Made by a program: the position numbers and the translations under genes | Part shown: one piece after another, positions 13,470 through 21,265 of the stretch | How the letters are laid out: each line of letters opens with the position of its first letter | Position numbering within the stretch: position 1 is the stretch's first letter | Notes under the pieces: model-generated | Databases searched by the model: none | Seen by the model: only the letters and a program-made list of their open reading frames with translations | Told to the model about the DNA's origin: nothing | From: Bacillota bacterium | Lineage (GTDB): Bacteria > Vulcanimicrobiota > SpSt-956 > JAKJGF01 | NCBI GenBank assembly: GCA_022704525.1 | Contig: JAKJGF010000020.1 | Coordinates: 1 to 34,347, forward strand | Direction: 5' to 3' | DNA length: 34,347 nucleotides

Positions 13470-14597
13470 ATGAAAACAACTATTGCTCTTCAGATAATCT
13501 GGTCTATTTCAGCTAAAGAAGCTCTTGTAGCTGATTTTGAATATATTGAGATAGAACATTTTTTTAATGGTTATCTCAAATTTATAGAGTTAGAAGTTGA
13601 AGAGTTTGAAATGGTTGCCCCCTATCCGGATCTGGCCGAGTCACTCCTGGAAGAAAAAAATGCTCTTATAAAATATTTTACCTCTCTCGGTATTACTATT
13701 CCAGGGACAGGCACTTCCATACGTCGAAGGCTTCGACAAAAACTCGGCTATGGCGGTTACCCTTCAGGAAATAAGAAGAAGATCCATCGTTCGAAAAAAT
13801 TGAGGGATGTTTTTCATAAAGCCGAGGAAATAGCTCAGAACAGAAATTTGGAGGAACTTTCAGCTCTTGAGTTTTTAGTCCTTCTTATGGATTCTATAGG
13901 TGACGTTTTATTTTCTGTATTTGAAGAATTTGGTATAGAGAAGAAATCTTTAGAAAATCAGTATAATTCTACAATTGATATTGTTGAAAAAGAAAAAAAC
14001 ATATTATCTTCCATGTCTATGAGAGTAGATATTTCTGAAAACTCCCTTCAAAGGGATTCTATAAAACGTGTTGCTCGCCATAAAGCAGGCCATGTCATAC
14101 TATCATATTTCTACGGAAATTCTCCCGGAGAGATAAATATTTCTGATAAAGATTATTCTGAAGAATATATAAAAAACACGTTACAGTCTGATACTATTTA
14201 TACAAAACCTGAACTGGAGAAGAAAATCTGTGAACTCATGGCAGGTCGTGGAGCAGAAATAATTTATTATGGAGCAGAAGAGGGATTGTCCACACTGGTT
14301 TCAGAAGACCTTAAAGATGCTACTCTACTGGCTATAAATATGATAAAATGTTTCGGTATGAGCCGTAATTTCGGTCAGATTACTCTTGATAAAATCGAAC
14401 TTCAAGATGGACCTCTGACATTGAAAGTATATGAGGAAGCTCATAGAATAATTAGTGAGCAAATGAAACAAGCTATTAAGATTCTTGAAGAAAAACGACA
14501 TTACCTGAATGAATTATCAGAAAAACTCTTATACAAAAATCAGCTTTCCCAGGAAGAGATAAAATCTATTTTAGAAGTGAGGAGTGAACAGATGTAG
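13470..14597 (+). CDS. ClpN-like double repeat fused to an M41 (FtsH peptidase) domain with HKAGH
   Basis: This 375-residue protein has no AAA+ module. Residues about 1-165 resemble the two helical repeats of the Clp N domain (IEIEHFFNGYLKF, then KKLRDVFHKAEEIAQNRNLE and SALEFLVLLMDSIGD). Residues about 195-370 match the FtsH peptidase domain: VARHKAGHVIL, ELEKKICELMAGRGAEIIYYG, and SEDLKDATLLAINMIKCFGM. In FtsH the zinc site is HEAGH plus an Asp about 75 residues on. Here both His (204, 208) and D280 are kept, but the catalytic Glu is Lys205 (codon AAA 14082-14084). A proteolytically dead scaffold or substrate-binding adaptor is therefore likely. It follows the S9 peptidase gene by 11 bases, so an operon is probable. 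Confidence 0.82.
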   Translation: MKTTIALQIIWSISAKEALVADFEYIEIEHFFNGYLKFIELEVEEFEMVAPYPDLAESLLEEKNALIKYFTSLGITIPGTGTSIRRRLRQKLGYGGYPSGNKKKIHRSKKLRDVFHKAEEIAQNRNLEELSALEFLVLLMDSIGDVLFSVFEEFGIEKKSLENQYNSTIDIVEKEKNILSSMSMRVDISENSLQRDSIKRVARHKAGHVILSYFYGNSPGEINISDKDYSEEYIKNTLQSDTIYTKPELEKKICELMAGRGAEIIYYGAEEGLSTLVSEDLKDATLLAINMIKCFGMSRNFGQITLDKIELQDGPLTLKVYEEAHRIISEQMKQAIKILEEKRHYLNELSEKLLYKNQLSQEEIKSILEVRSEQM

Positions 14598-14737
14598 TCC
14601 CTACTTAATAGATATTTAATTTTATCTTCGTCAGAGAGGTCATAACCTTCTTCAGTAAGTTCTTCTTTTAAATCCTCTCTAATCTCATCAAGCTTTGAAT
14701 ATCTTCGTCTTTTCTGAAGCTCTTGCTTTGAAGTCAT
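14540..14737 (-). CDS. Small charged protein (65 aa) of unknown function
   Basis: ATG 14737 follows AAGGGA with suitable spacing. The product is hydrophilic and mostly helical (KLDEIREDLKEELTEEGYDL, then SDEDKIKYLLSRDY). The last 58 bases overlap the 3' end of the convergent ClpN/M41 gene in antisense, which is unusual, and the final residues may be a run-on past an ancestral stop. A good promoter lies upstream (14783-14811). I recognise no family; a small regulatory or antitoxin-like protein is possible, but no partner is seen. Confidence 0.45.
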   Translation of the reverse strand: MTSKQELQKRRRYSKLDEIREDLKEELTEEGYDLSDEDKIKYLLSRDYICSLLTSKIDFISSWES

Positions 14738-14782
14738 CTTTTTCCCTTCTTATGATTTCGGTCCCATAATCTGTCGTCAAAA

Positions 14783-14811
14783 ATTTTAACATATTTCATA
14801 AAAAAAAACAA
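14783..14811 (-). promoter_or_regulatory. Promoter for the small minus-strand gene
   Basis: TTGTTT (14811-14806), a 17-base spacer and TAAAAT (14788-14783) on the minus strand, with TG one base before the -10. It is divergent from the promoter at 14829-14857, so the two genes share a control region of about 45 bp. Confidence 0.45.
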
Positions 14812-14828
14812 TTTATTTACTAATAAAG

Positions 14829-14857
14829 TTTACAATTTTTTAACATTTCACTATAGA
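14829..14857 (+). promoter_or_regulatory. Promoter of the glycine-rich membrane protein gene
   Basis: TTTACA (14829-14834), a 17-base spacer and TATAGA (14852-14857). The leader is about 53 bases with TTAGGAGGT before the ATG at 14917. Confidence 0.55.
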
Positions 14858-14916
14858 CACATATCTCCCTTTCAAGTATTATTAAGATACTGCATAGTGT
14901 TAGGAGGTAAAAATCA

Positions 14917-15699
14917 ATGTCAACAATAGGTAACATAAGTGTACCACAACAAAGATTTCCCCAGACTTCTAAATTAGAAAAAAAAGAAGAAGAAACAAAA
15001 GACAGTGTGGATATTAAAGGTACTTTAGGTGATATAGGTAAAGAAGCTTTAAGATTTACTCTTATTATACCTAATACTTTAATAGGTGGAGCGAAGGGAG
15101 CCATAAAAGGTTCTATTGACACAGCAGCAAAAGGACTCGAGCTGGAAAAGTGCTGTGATGAGTCTAAGGTGGAATCTGGCTGGAAATGTCTTGTTGCAGG
15201 CGTTATTACAGGCGCGGTCTTAGGAGCCGCCGCTACAGGAGGACCTGTAGGTGCTATAGTAGGCATGTTAGCAGGGCCCGGGATTATAGGAAGTGGTCTG
15301 GTTGCAATTGAAGGAGCTTGTAGTGGAGTTAAGGATGGTGCTAATTTTTCTGTACATACCGGTGATCTAGTAAAAGCTTTTGTGGGAAGTAAGTTAGGAG
15401 AAAAAGCTGGAAAAGTTGCAGGTTTTTTAACTACAGGTGTCACTGGTGCCGTTGCGATTCCAGTAATGGCAATTGTTAAAGGTGTCGACGAGGGTGCCAT
15501 TAAATTTCCGCAGAAAACCGGTGTTCTGGGAGAATTTAGTACTACTTTTGCCAGTTTGTATGGTCTTATAAAGTATGGAATTCCCGGTGGTATTCTCCTT
15601 GGGGGAGGAGTGGCCACTATAATAGGAGGTGTTATGGGAGGGCTCAAGGGTGTTCTGGAGGGCGCAAAAGCTAGTTATAATCCTCCATCTAATACATAG
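14917..15699 (+). CDS. Glycine-rich, glycine-zipper-like membrane-active protein of unknown function
   Basis: This 260-residue protein has no signal peptide. The first 45 residues are hydrophilic. After them come several small-residue-rich hydrophobic segments: FTLIIPNTLIGGAKGAIKGS, LVAGVITGAVLGAAATGGPV followed by GAIVGMLAGPGIIGSGLV, VAGFLTTGVTGAVAIPVMAI, and YGIPGGILLGGGVATIIGGV followed by MGGLKG. GxxxG spacing is pervasive, as in glycine-zipper proteins that pack tightly in or perforate membranes. A Cys pair lies at about residue 79 (EKCCDES). It follows an AGGAGG site and has its own promoter. I know no matching family. A pore-forming or bacteriocin-like role, or a membrane-scaffold role, is conjecture. 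Confidence 0.75.
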   Translation: MSTIGNISVPQQRFPQTSKLEKKEEETKDSVDIKGTLGDIGKEALRFTLIIPNTLIGGAKGAIKGSIDTAAKGLELEKCCDESKVESGWKCLVAGVITGAVLGAAATGGPVGAIVGMLAGPGIIGSGLVAIEGACSGVKDGANFSVHTGDLVKAFVGSKLGEKAGKVAGFLTTGVTGAVAIPVMAIVKGVDEGAIKFPQKTGVLGEFSTTFASLYGLIKYGIPGGILLGGGVATIIGGVMGGLKGVLEGAKASYNPPSNT

Positions 15700-15761
15700 T
15701 AATTTTCATTATTGTTAAATTATTAGCTTCAGTGAAAATAAATCTTTTATGCTTGAAGTCC

Positions 15762-15820
15762 TCAGCTTTCAGCAATTAGCTTTTCCCTTAATCTGATTGC
15801 TGAAAGCTGATAATAATTTA
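15762..15820. repeat. Inverted heptad-type repeat, hairpin form
   Basis: TCAGCTTTCAGCAAT (15762-15776) pairs exactly with 15796-15810, and the stem extends to 18 bp with one G-T pair around a loop of about 13-19 nt. The right part, 15799-15820, is identical in 21 of 22 bases to 27907-27928. The hairpin lies after the glycine-rich protein gene and could help to end its transcript, but no T tract follows directly. Confidence 0.6.
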
Positions 15821-15857
15821 TTAAAACAGAGCCTTATGCCCTGTTTATAAAGGTTTT

Positions 15858-17366
15858 ATGGTTCTTCTTATTTATCCACCTGTCAGTAAACCTTCAGAAC
15901 CTCCTCCCGGTATAGCTAAGCTTTCTGGTTCACTAAATAATCACTCTATAGAATATAAAGTTCTGGATGCAAATCTGGAAGGTCTTTTCTACCTCTTAAA
16001 GATTCTTCCGGATGCAGAAGATGCCTGGACCAAACGGGCCTTTCGTAATCTTTCTAAAAATATAGATTCTTTAAAATATCGGGGCATCTGTAAGAATTTT
16101 GACAGATATAAAAGAGCTGTTATGGATATAAACAGACTTATTGAGATGGCAGGTAAAAAATCCGACATATTTATGACTCTGTCAGACTATAAGGATAGCC
16201 ATCTGTCTCCTGTAAAAAGTAAAGATCTTATAAAAGCAGCAGAAAATCCTGAAATAAATCCTTTTTATACTTATTTTAAAGTAAGGTTTACAGAACTTCT
16301 AGAAAAGCATAACATAAGTCTTATCGGCTTTTCTCTTAATTATCTGAGTCAGGCACTGTCTACATTTGCTATGATTGGTTTTTTAAAAAGATTCTATCCC
16401 AGTATAAAACTTGCAATAGGTGGAGGACTTGTTACTTCATGGTTGAGAAGACCTGAAGGAAAGAATCCTTTTGAAGGGCTTATAGATTACCTGGTAGATG
16501 GTCCCGGTGAACATAAATTACTTTCAATAATGGGTAAAAAACCAGTAGAAGATAATTATATACCGGATTATAGTCTTCTGCCAATGAAAGATTACCTTGC
16601 TCCTGACATTATTCTTCCATATAGTACCTCTACAGGATGTTACTGGAACAAATGTTCCTTCTGCCCCGAAAGAGCAGAAAAAACTCCTTATAAGCCTATA
16701 CCGGCTGATAGAGTTCTATGGGAACTCAATACATTGATAAACACATTAAAGCCTTATCTTATTCATTTACTGGATAATGCTATAAGTCCCGCTCTTCTTA
16801 AAGAGATCATAAAGAATCCTCTCCCTGTACCATGGTATGGTTTTACAAGGATTATCTCTCATCTTACAGATATAGAGTTTTGTATGGCTTTGAAGAAATC
16901 CGGATGTATTATGTTAAAACTCGGTCTGGAATCAGGTTCTCAGAATGTTCTTGATTATATGCAAAAGGGCCTTTCCCTTGAAATTGCTTCAAGGGTGCTA
17001 AAAAATCTTAAAAAAGCAGGTATTTCCACATATATCTATCTTCTTTTCGGAACACCTGGAGAAACACTGCTAGATGCCAACAAAACCCGGGAGTTTATTA
17101 TTAAACACGCTGAAGAGATAAATTTTCTAAATCTTGCGATCTTCAATATGCCTATTTATGGACCGGAAGCTGTGGAATTTAAAACCAGCAATTTTTATGA
17201 TGGTGATCTTTCACTTTATACGGATTTTGTCCATCCGAAAAACTGGGATAGAAAAACTGTACGAAAGTATCTGGAGAGGGATTTTAAACGTCAGTCTGTT
17301 ATTGCAGAGATTTTGAAAAAAACGCCTCCATTTTTCACTTCAAACCATGCTCCTTTTTTTGTATAG
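15858..17366 (+). CDS. Radical SAM protein of the B12-binding-domain type
   Basis: This 502-residue protein has an N-terminal Rossmann-like domain (LLIYPPVSKPSEPPPGIAKL, LIGFSLNYLSQALS, KLAIGGGLVTSWL) like cobalamin-binding domains, but without the DxHxxG motif that holds the cobalt ligand. The radical SAM core carries C261xxxxC266xxC269 (TGCYWNKCSFC). The 4-residue first spacing is found in some members of this superfamily in place of CxxxCxxC. Later motifs are MLKLGLESGSQNVLDYMQKG and YLLFGTPGET. The C terminus (about 430-502) is hydrophilic. ATG 15858 follows AAAGG. The substrate is unknown and no precursor peptide or obvious partner gene is adjacent. Confidence 0.88.
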   Translation: MVLLIYPPVSKPSEPPPGIAKLSGSLNNHSIEYKVLDANLEGLFYLLKILPDAEDAWTKRAFRNLSKNIDSLKYRGICKNFDRYKRAVMDINRLIEMAGKKSDIFMTLSDYKDSHLSPVKSKDLIKAAENPEINPFYTYFKVRFTELLEKHNISLIGFSLNYLSQALSTFAMIGFLKRFYPSIKLAIGGGLVTSWLRRPEGKNPFEGLIDYLVDGPGEHKLLSIMGKKPVEDNYIPDYSLLPMKDYLAPDIILPYSTSTGCYWNKCSFCPERAEKTPYKPIPADRVLWELNTLINTLKPYLIHLLDNAISPALLKEIIKNPLPVPWYGFTRIISHLTDIEFCMALKKSGCIMLKLGLESGSQNVLDYMQKGLSLEIASRVLKNLKKAGISTYIYLLFGTPGETLLDANKTREFIIKHAEEINFLNLAIFNMPIYGPEAVEFKTSNFYDGDLSLYTDFVHPKNWDRKTVRKYLERDFKRQSVIAEILKKTPPFFTSNHAPFFV

Positions 17367-17463
17367 GTCTTATACCAGATTTATTATATCCTCCGACTGC
17401 TGATAAACATCAATATCCTGATAAATACAGGGAAATATTTTTTTCTCATTGTCTCATCCTGTT

Positions 17464-18039
17464 TCAAATAATAATAATCTCTGTTATAACTTCTCTTTCC
17501 TGCCCAACTCTAATAAGTTTAAAACGAAGATTACTATAATTATAACAGGTAATCGCAATTCCTTCGGATTGAGAGGTAAAATTGTTCCCATAGACCTTAA
17601 TCATTTCTTCCTTGGAAGAACCCAGACCTATACCTTTATCTGTCTCATGGCAACCATGCCAGATTCCTATAGCGCTTATCCTATTTTCATTTGAAAATAA
17701 AAGATATATACCACAGTTTTTCCCATATTTTATTATTTTCTCTTCTTCCAACCTGTATTTTTCAGTATATCCTTCATTTTTCAAAAGATTCAGAGCTTTT
17801 TCAAGTTCCTCTCCTATAAGAATAATTTTTTCTAAACGTTCTATTCTGAGAGCCGGCGGAGCCATAATAAACTTACTATGACTTTCAACAGGATAACAGG
17901 TTTCGCAGATAAATAGACCTTTTTTCTTTGTTATCCAGTTGCAACCTGATTTATAGCAGAAGTAATCTTCACATCCGCTGCATAAAGCTATATGCTTCTC
18001 TTTTTTACCACATTCTTTACATATAATTTCTTCTGTCAT
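17464..18039 (-). CDS. Zinc-ribbon-like protein with a C-terminal repeat domain
   Basis: This 191-residue protein has about ten Cys in the first 50 residues (CKECGKKEKHIALCSGCEDY, then FCYKSGC and FICETCYP), suggesting two interleaved zinc sites. A helical linker (about 60-95) leads to a beta-rich C-terminal domain with GIYLLFSNENRISAIGIWHG and GIGLGSSKEEMIKVYGNNF. The latter resembles the module repeated in the secreted protein at 25794-26624 (IGIGSSFQQVVNTYGKQ). This protein has no signal peptide and is probably cytoplasmic. It follows the 108-residue protein gene by five bases, so the two form an operon. Function unknown. Confidence 0.75.
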   Translation of the reverse strand: MTEEIICKECGKKEKHIALCSGCEDYFCYKSGCNWITKKKGLFICETCYPVESHSKFIMAPPALRIERLEKIILIGEELEKALNLLKNEGYTEKYRLEEEKIIKYGKNCGIYLLFSNENRISAIGIWHGCHETDKGIGLGSSKEEMIKVYGNNFTSQSEGIAITCYNYSNLRFKLIRVGQEREVITEIIII

Positions 18040-18044
18040 TATTT

Positions 18045-18371
18045 TTATCTATTTTTTTCCTTTTCTAGCAATCCTTTTCCTTCATATTCTTTTCTTTTCT
18101 CCAGTAATTTATGCTCCCGTTCTATGGTTTCTTTCATTACTTCAATATTTTTTCTGGCTATATCAGTACTTATTTTTTCAAATTCTGAAAAATATTTACC
18201 TGCTTCATATCCTATCTTAAGACCGGTTTCAAAACTGGCCTGAATGACATTATGAAGAGCATCTCCTTCTTTTACAGGAAATAATGCCTGAAAACCAAGG
18301 ATTACCTTGTCGAAAATTCCGGAGTCTCCGTCTTTTGCTTTAAGAATATCTTCAACCTTTATTTCTATCAT
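18045..18371 (-). CDS. Uncharacterised 108-residue helical protein
   Basis: ATG 18371 is preceded by AAAGGATGG. The N-terminal half mixes acidic and hydrophobic residues (IFDKVILGFQALFPVKEGDA). The C-terminal half is a long charged helix, probably a coiled coil (KNIEVMKETIEREHKLLEKR). It is the first gene of a two-gene minus-strand unit with the zinc-ribbon protein and may be its partner. No family recognised. Confidence 0.7.
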   Translation of the reverse strand: MIEIKVEDILKAKDGDSGIFDKVILGFQALFPVKEGDALHNVIQASFETGLKIGYEAGKYFSEFEKISTDIARKNIEVMKETIEREHKLLEKRKEYEGKGLLEKEKNR

Positions 18372-18393
18372 ATTAATCCATCCTTTTATAATG

Positions 18394-18413
18394 AGCTATC
18401 AGCAGTCAGCTTT
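18394..18413. repeat. Fragment of the AGCTATCAGC repeat family
   Basis: These 20 bases (AGCTATCAGCAGTCAGCTTT) are identical to 27812-27831. The similarity decays afterwards (TACTGGTAAATTAAATT versus TATGGAAATTACATAA). The repeat lies in the divergent gap between the genes at 18371 and 18591. Confidence 0.6.
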
Positions 18414-18516
18414 ACTGGTAAATTAAATTCTCTAAATTGGTATAATACTCCTGCAAAGGATTATTTTTTCTAATAAAACTGGCATATTTTTTGCTAATTT
18501 ACTCTGGAGATTCCTT

Positions 18517-18549
18517 TTTCTTGAAAGGTTTCAAGAAATATGTTAAAAT
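18517..18549 (+). promoter_or_regulatory. Promoter overlapped by a perfect palindrome
   Basis: TTGAAA (18521-18526), 17 bases, then TAAAAT (18544-18549). The inverted repeat TTTCTTGAAA-GG-TTTCAAGAAA (18517-18538) covers the -35 box and most of the spacer, so a bound repressor would exclude polymerase. It drives the secreted protein gene at 18591, whose ribosome site is AAAGGAG. Confidence 0.65.
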
Positions 18550-18590
18550 TATACAAATTTTATTACTTTTTAGAAAGGAGCTAAATAATT

Positions 18591-20138
18591 ATGAAAATCA
18601 AAAATGAACTAATTATCTTATTAATTATTTTTGTATTTTCTTTTTCTGCTTTTCCTGGATATTCCAGGGAGTCAAAAAAATCTGAAGTATTTGGTAAAGT
18701 TGTTGAGATAGATACAGGGAATAGATATATCAATATAGACAATGGAGGAGAAAAGATAGCGATTATTCTAAAAGGTTCTACTGAAATAAAATATGCCGGA
18801 AGTATATTGAATTTAAATGATATAAGAGAAGGAGACGTTATAAAAGTAAAGGGTACTTATGTTGACAGGAGTGTAATGGCAGATAAAATTGAAGTAATAT
18901 CAAGAGTTCAGTCTATTCCCGTTCAGAAAGGGATTATACATTCCATTACTCATAATGCCACTTATACCTTAAAACCCGGTAATGTTCTAAAAGTTACTAT
19001 GAATGCTTCATCCGGTGGAGGAGCCTATTTTGATATAACAAATCTGGCTTTTGGTATACCTATGAAGGAGATTACATCGGGTAAATATGAAGGTACCTAT
19101 ACAGTTCTTTCCGGTGATAGAGTAGAAAATACAACCATCGTAGGCCATCTGGTTATGCCTGATGGGTCACAGGCATCTGTAAAGGCATCCAAAACTTTAA
19201 ATATAGGTTTTTCCTCCGTGGAATTTTCTACAATTCTTCCTAAAGAAAATTCTGTTATAGACAATACCAGACCTAATATTTTGATAATTATACAGAGTAA
19301 TTCTGGAAATAAAGGTATAGTTTCAAAAACTGTCAGGCTTAAAGTGAATGGAAAAGATGTTACATCAAAGGCAAGCATAAGTGATAATGTTATATCCTAT
19401 GTTCCTTCTAATTCCCTTCCTAAAGGATTAACTTCTGTCAATTTCACTGCAACAGACATAAATGGAAATCAGATTTCTAAAGAGTGGTCTTTTAATGTTC
19501 AGACTTCTGGAGGTGGGGATGAAGGAAATATTTACTCAGTAACACATAATGGTCAGATACCACTTCATCCTGGTGATAAATTAGTAGTAACTATGGTAGG
19601 TACAAAAGGAGGTAAAGGAACCTTTGATATAGGTTCTTACAAAAAGGGAATTAACATGAAGGAAGATAAGAATAATCCTGGAGTTTATACCGGTGAATAT
19701 GCTGTTACAAAAAGGGACAGTGTGGATAATTTATATATTTATTGTTATCTTCAATTATCCAATAAGACAATAAATAAGGCATCCAATGAACCTTTAGTAA
19801 GCCTTGGCCCTTATTATTCTTCTTATGTTCTCCAGCCTGAAATAATTGACCCGAAAAATGGAGATAATGTGAATACGCCTTTTATTATTAGAGGTAATAC
19901 CAGAAGAGAGTATAAGGTTGAAATAAAAATCTCTTATGTATTTCCAATCATTGGTGTTCTCGGAACGGGAGGGGAATTGCAGGCCAAAGTAGTCATGCCT
20001 GATGATGATGGATACTTTGAGCATAAAGTTAATCTTCCTGTAGCAGTGAGTGGTACAAAATATACTATAAAAGCTGTTTCTATAGATAAATCCGGGAAGA
20101 GATCTTCCGAAACAATAGTTACTGTTACCCAGAAGTGA
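18591..20138 (+). CDS. Secreted multidomain protein: DUF5666-like domain plus repeated Ig-like modules
   Basis: This 515-residue protein has a signal peptide (about residues 1-27, ending FSAFPGYSRE). Residues 30-105 resemble DUF5666 (GKVVEIDTGNRYINIDNGGE, then REGDVIKVKGTYVDRSVMADK), a small beta barrel. Two related beta modules follow: one at about 113-205 (HSITHNATYTLKPGNVLKVT) and one at about 317-405 (YSVTHNGQIPLHPGDKLVVT), each with a GxYxGxYxV segment. Between them lies an Ig-like region with PNILIIIQSNSGN and WSFNVQ, and the C terminus is another Ig-like domain (IIDPKNGDNVNTPFIIRGNT). A cell-envelope or extracellular binding role is likely. No enzyme motif is seen. It may head an operon with the next three genes. 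Confidence 0.8.
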   Translation: MKIKNELIILLIIFVFSFSAFPGYSRESKKSEVFGKVVEIDTGNRYINIDNGGEKIAIILKGSTEIKYAGSILNLNDIREGDVIKVKGTYVDRSVMADKIEVISRVQSIPVQKGIIHSITHNATYTLKPGNVLKVTMNASSGGGAYFDITNLAFGIPMKEITSGKYEGTYTVLSGDRVENTTIVGHLVMPDGSQASVKASKTLNIGFSSVEFSTILPKENSVIDNTRPNILIIIQSNSGNKGIVSKTVRLKVNGKDVTSKASISDNVISYVPSNSLPKGLTSVNFTATDINGNQISKEWSFNVQTSGGGDEGNIYSVTHNGQIPLHPGDKLVVTMVGTKGGKGTFDIGSYKKGINMKEDKNNPGVYTGEYAVTKRDSVDNLYIYCYLQLSNKTINKASNEPLVSLGPYYSSYVLQPEIIDPKNGDNVNTPFIIRGNTRREYKVEIKISYVFPIIGVLGTGGELQAKVVMPDDDGYFEHKVNLPVAVSGTKYTIKAVSIDKSGKRSSETIVTVTQK

Positions 20139-20148
20139 GTAAAGTTTT

Positions 20149-21231
20149 ATGGTTAAAGGTGTATTTCAAAAACGTATTGAAAGTCTTAAATTTTTCATGG
20201 AGGAAAATTCTATAGACATTTTTATTGCCACACCGGGAACTAATTTTTATTATATTTCCGGTATAGATACCTTTCGTATGGAAAGACTTGTGGCCATTTT
20301 AGTTCCATTAAAGGATACACCTTTTGTAATTTGCCCTGGTTTTGAACTGGAACGCCTCAAAGATCAGAACAATATGCTTGATTTTTATCCCTGGGAAGAA
20401 GATGAAAATCCTTATGAATTAGTCGGAAAAATTATTAAAGATAATATTCACTCTTTAGCTTTTGAACCCACAACATATTTTGAAACCTTTATGAAAATAA
20501 GAGAATATCTTCCAAGACTAGAATTTAAAGATGGAGGAGAGATCTTTTCTTCTATGCGTCTTAAAAAAACCCCGGAGGAAGTCCAGTCTATACAAAAAGC
20601 TGTAGAGATTACAGAAGAAAATATTGATCAGGCTTTAAAGCACCTTCATAAAGGTATGAGTGAAGATGATTTTAAAAGCTATCTTTCAGGACAGGAAAAA
20701 CTAGTGCAATTTGGTAAAACATCCTCTTATCCTCACTCAGAAGGAGGCAGTAATATTTTAAGAGAAAATGATGTAGTCCTTATAGATAAAGGTGATATCT
20801 ATGATCATTATCATTCAGATATTACAAGAACAGGATATTTTGGAAAAATTGATTCGGAATTTATGAAGATATGGGATATAGTAAGACAGGCAAGAGATTC
20901 TGCTATAGATAGAGCAGCACCAGAAGTTCCCTGCGAACTTGTAGATAAAGCGGCCAGAGACATAATTGACATAGCAGGCTATGGAGAATATTTTACTCAC
21001 AGAACCGGTCATGGCATTGGACTGGACATACATGAGAAACCTTATCTTGTTAAAGGGAACAAAAATACTCTGGAACCGGGTAATGTATTTACTATAGAAC
21101 CGGGTATTTATCTTCCCGGAAAATTCGGTATAAGAATTGAAGAAAATGTACTTATAACAGAAGATGGTAGAAAAGTTCTTTCAAGAAAACCAACTTCTCC
21201 AACAATTATAAGGAATAAATCTGAAAACTGA
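20149..21231 (+). CDS. M24-family Xaa-Pro aminopeptidase/dipeptidase
   Basis: This 360-residue cytoplasmic metallopeptidase of the PepP/PepQ type has a creatinase-like N-terminal domain (about 1-125) and the pita-bread catalytic domain. The dinuclear metal ligands are visible: two Asp in LIDKGDIYDHYHSDITRTG, His in THRTGHGIGLDIHEKP, and two Glu in FTIEPGIYLPG and GIRIEENVLIT. All five are kept, so it should be active, cutting peptides with Pro in second position. It starts 10 bases after the preceding gene. Its stop codon sits in an AAACTGAAAACT repeat. Confidence 0.93.
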   Translation: MVKGVFQKRIESLKFFMEENSIDIFIATPGTNFYYISGIDTFRMERLVAILVPLKDTPFVICPGFELERLKDQNNMLDFYPWEEDENPYELVGKIIKDNIHSLAFEPTTYFETFMKIREYLPRLEFKDGGEIFSSMRLKKTPEEVQSIQKAVEITEENIDQALKHLHKGMSEDDFKSYLSGQEKLVQFGKTSSYPHSEGGSNILRENDVVLIDKGDIYDHYHSDITRTGYFGKIDSEFMKIWDIVRQARDSAIDRAAPEVPCELVDKAARDIIDIAGYGEYFTHRTGHGIGLDIHEKPYLVKGNKNTLEPGNVFTIEPGIYLPGKFGIRIEENVLITEDGRKVLSRKPTSPTIIRNKSEN

Positions 21232-21265
21232 AAACTCTAACTTATTATTGAGAGTAAAATCTAGA

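Noticed and set aside
14820..15647. 275-codon minus-strand frame opposite the glycine-rich protein
   Set aside because: Its product is a Pro/Thr/Ser-rich string, the typical antisense reading of glycine/alanine-rich codons. The plus-strand frame has a ribosome site and promoter.
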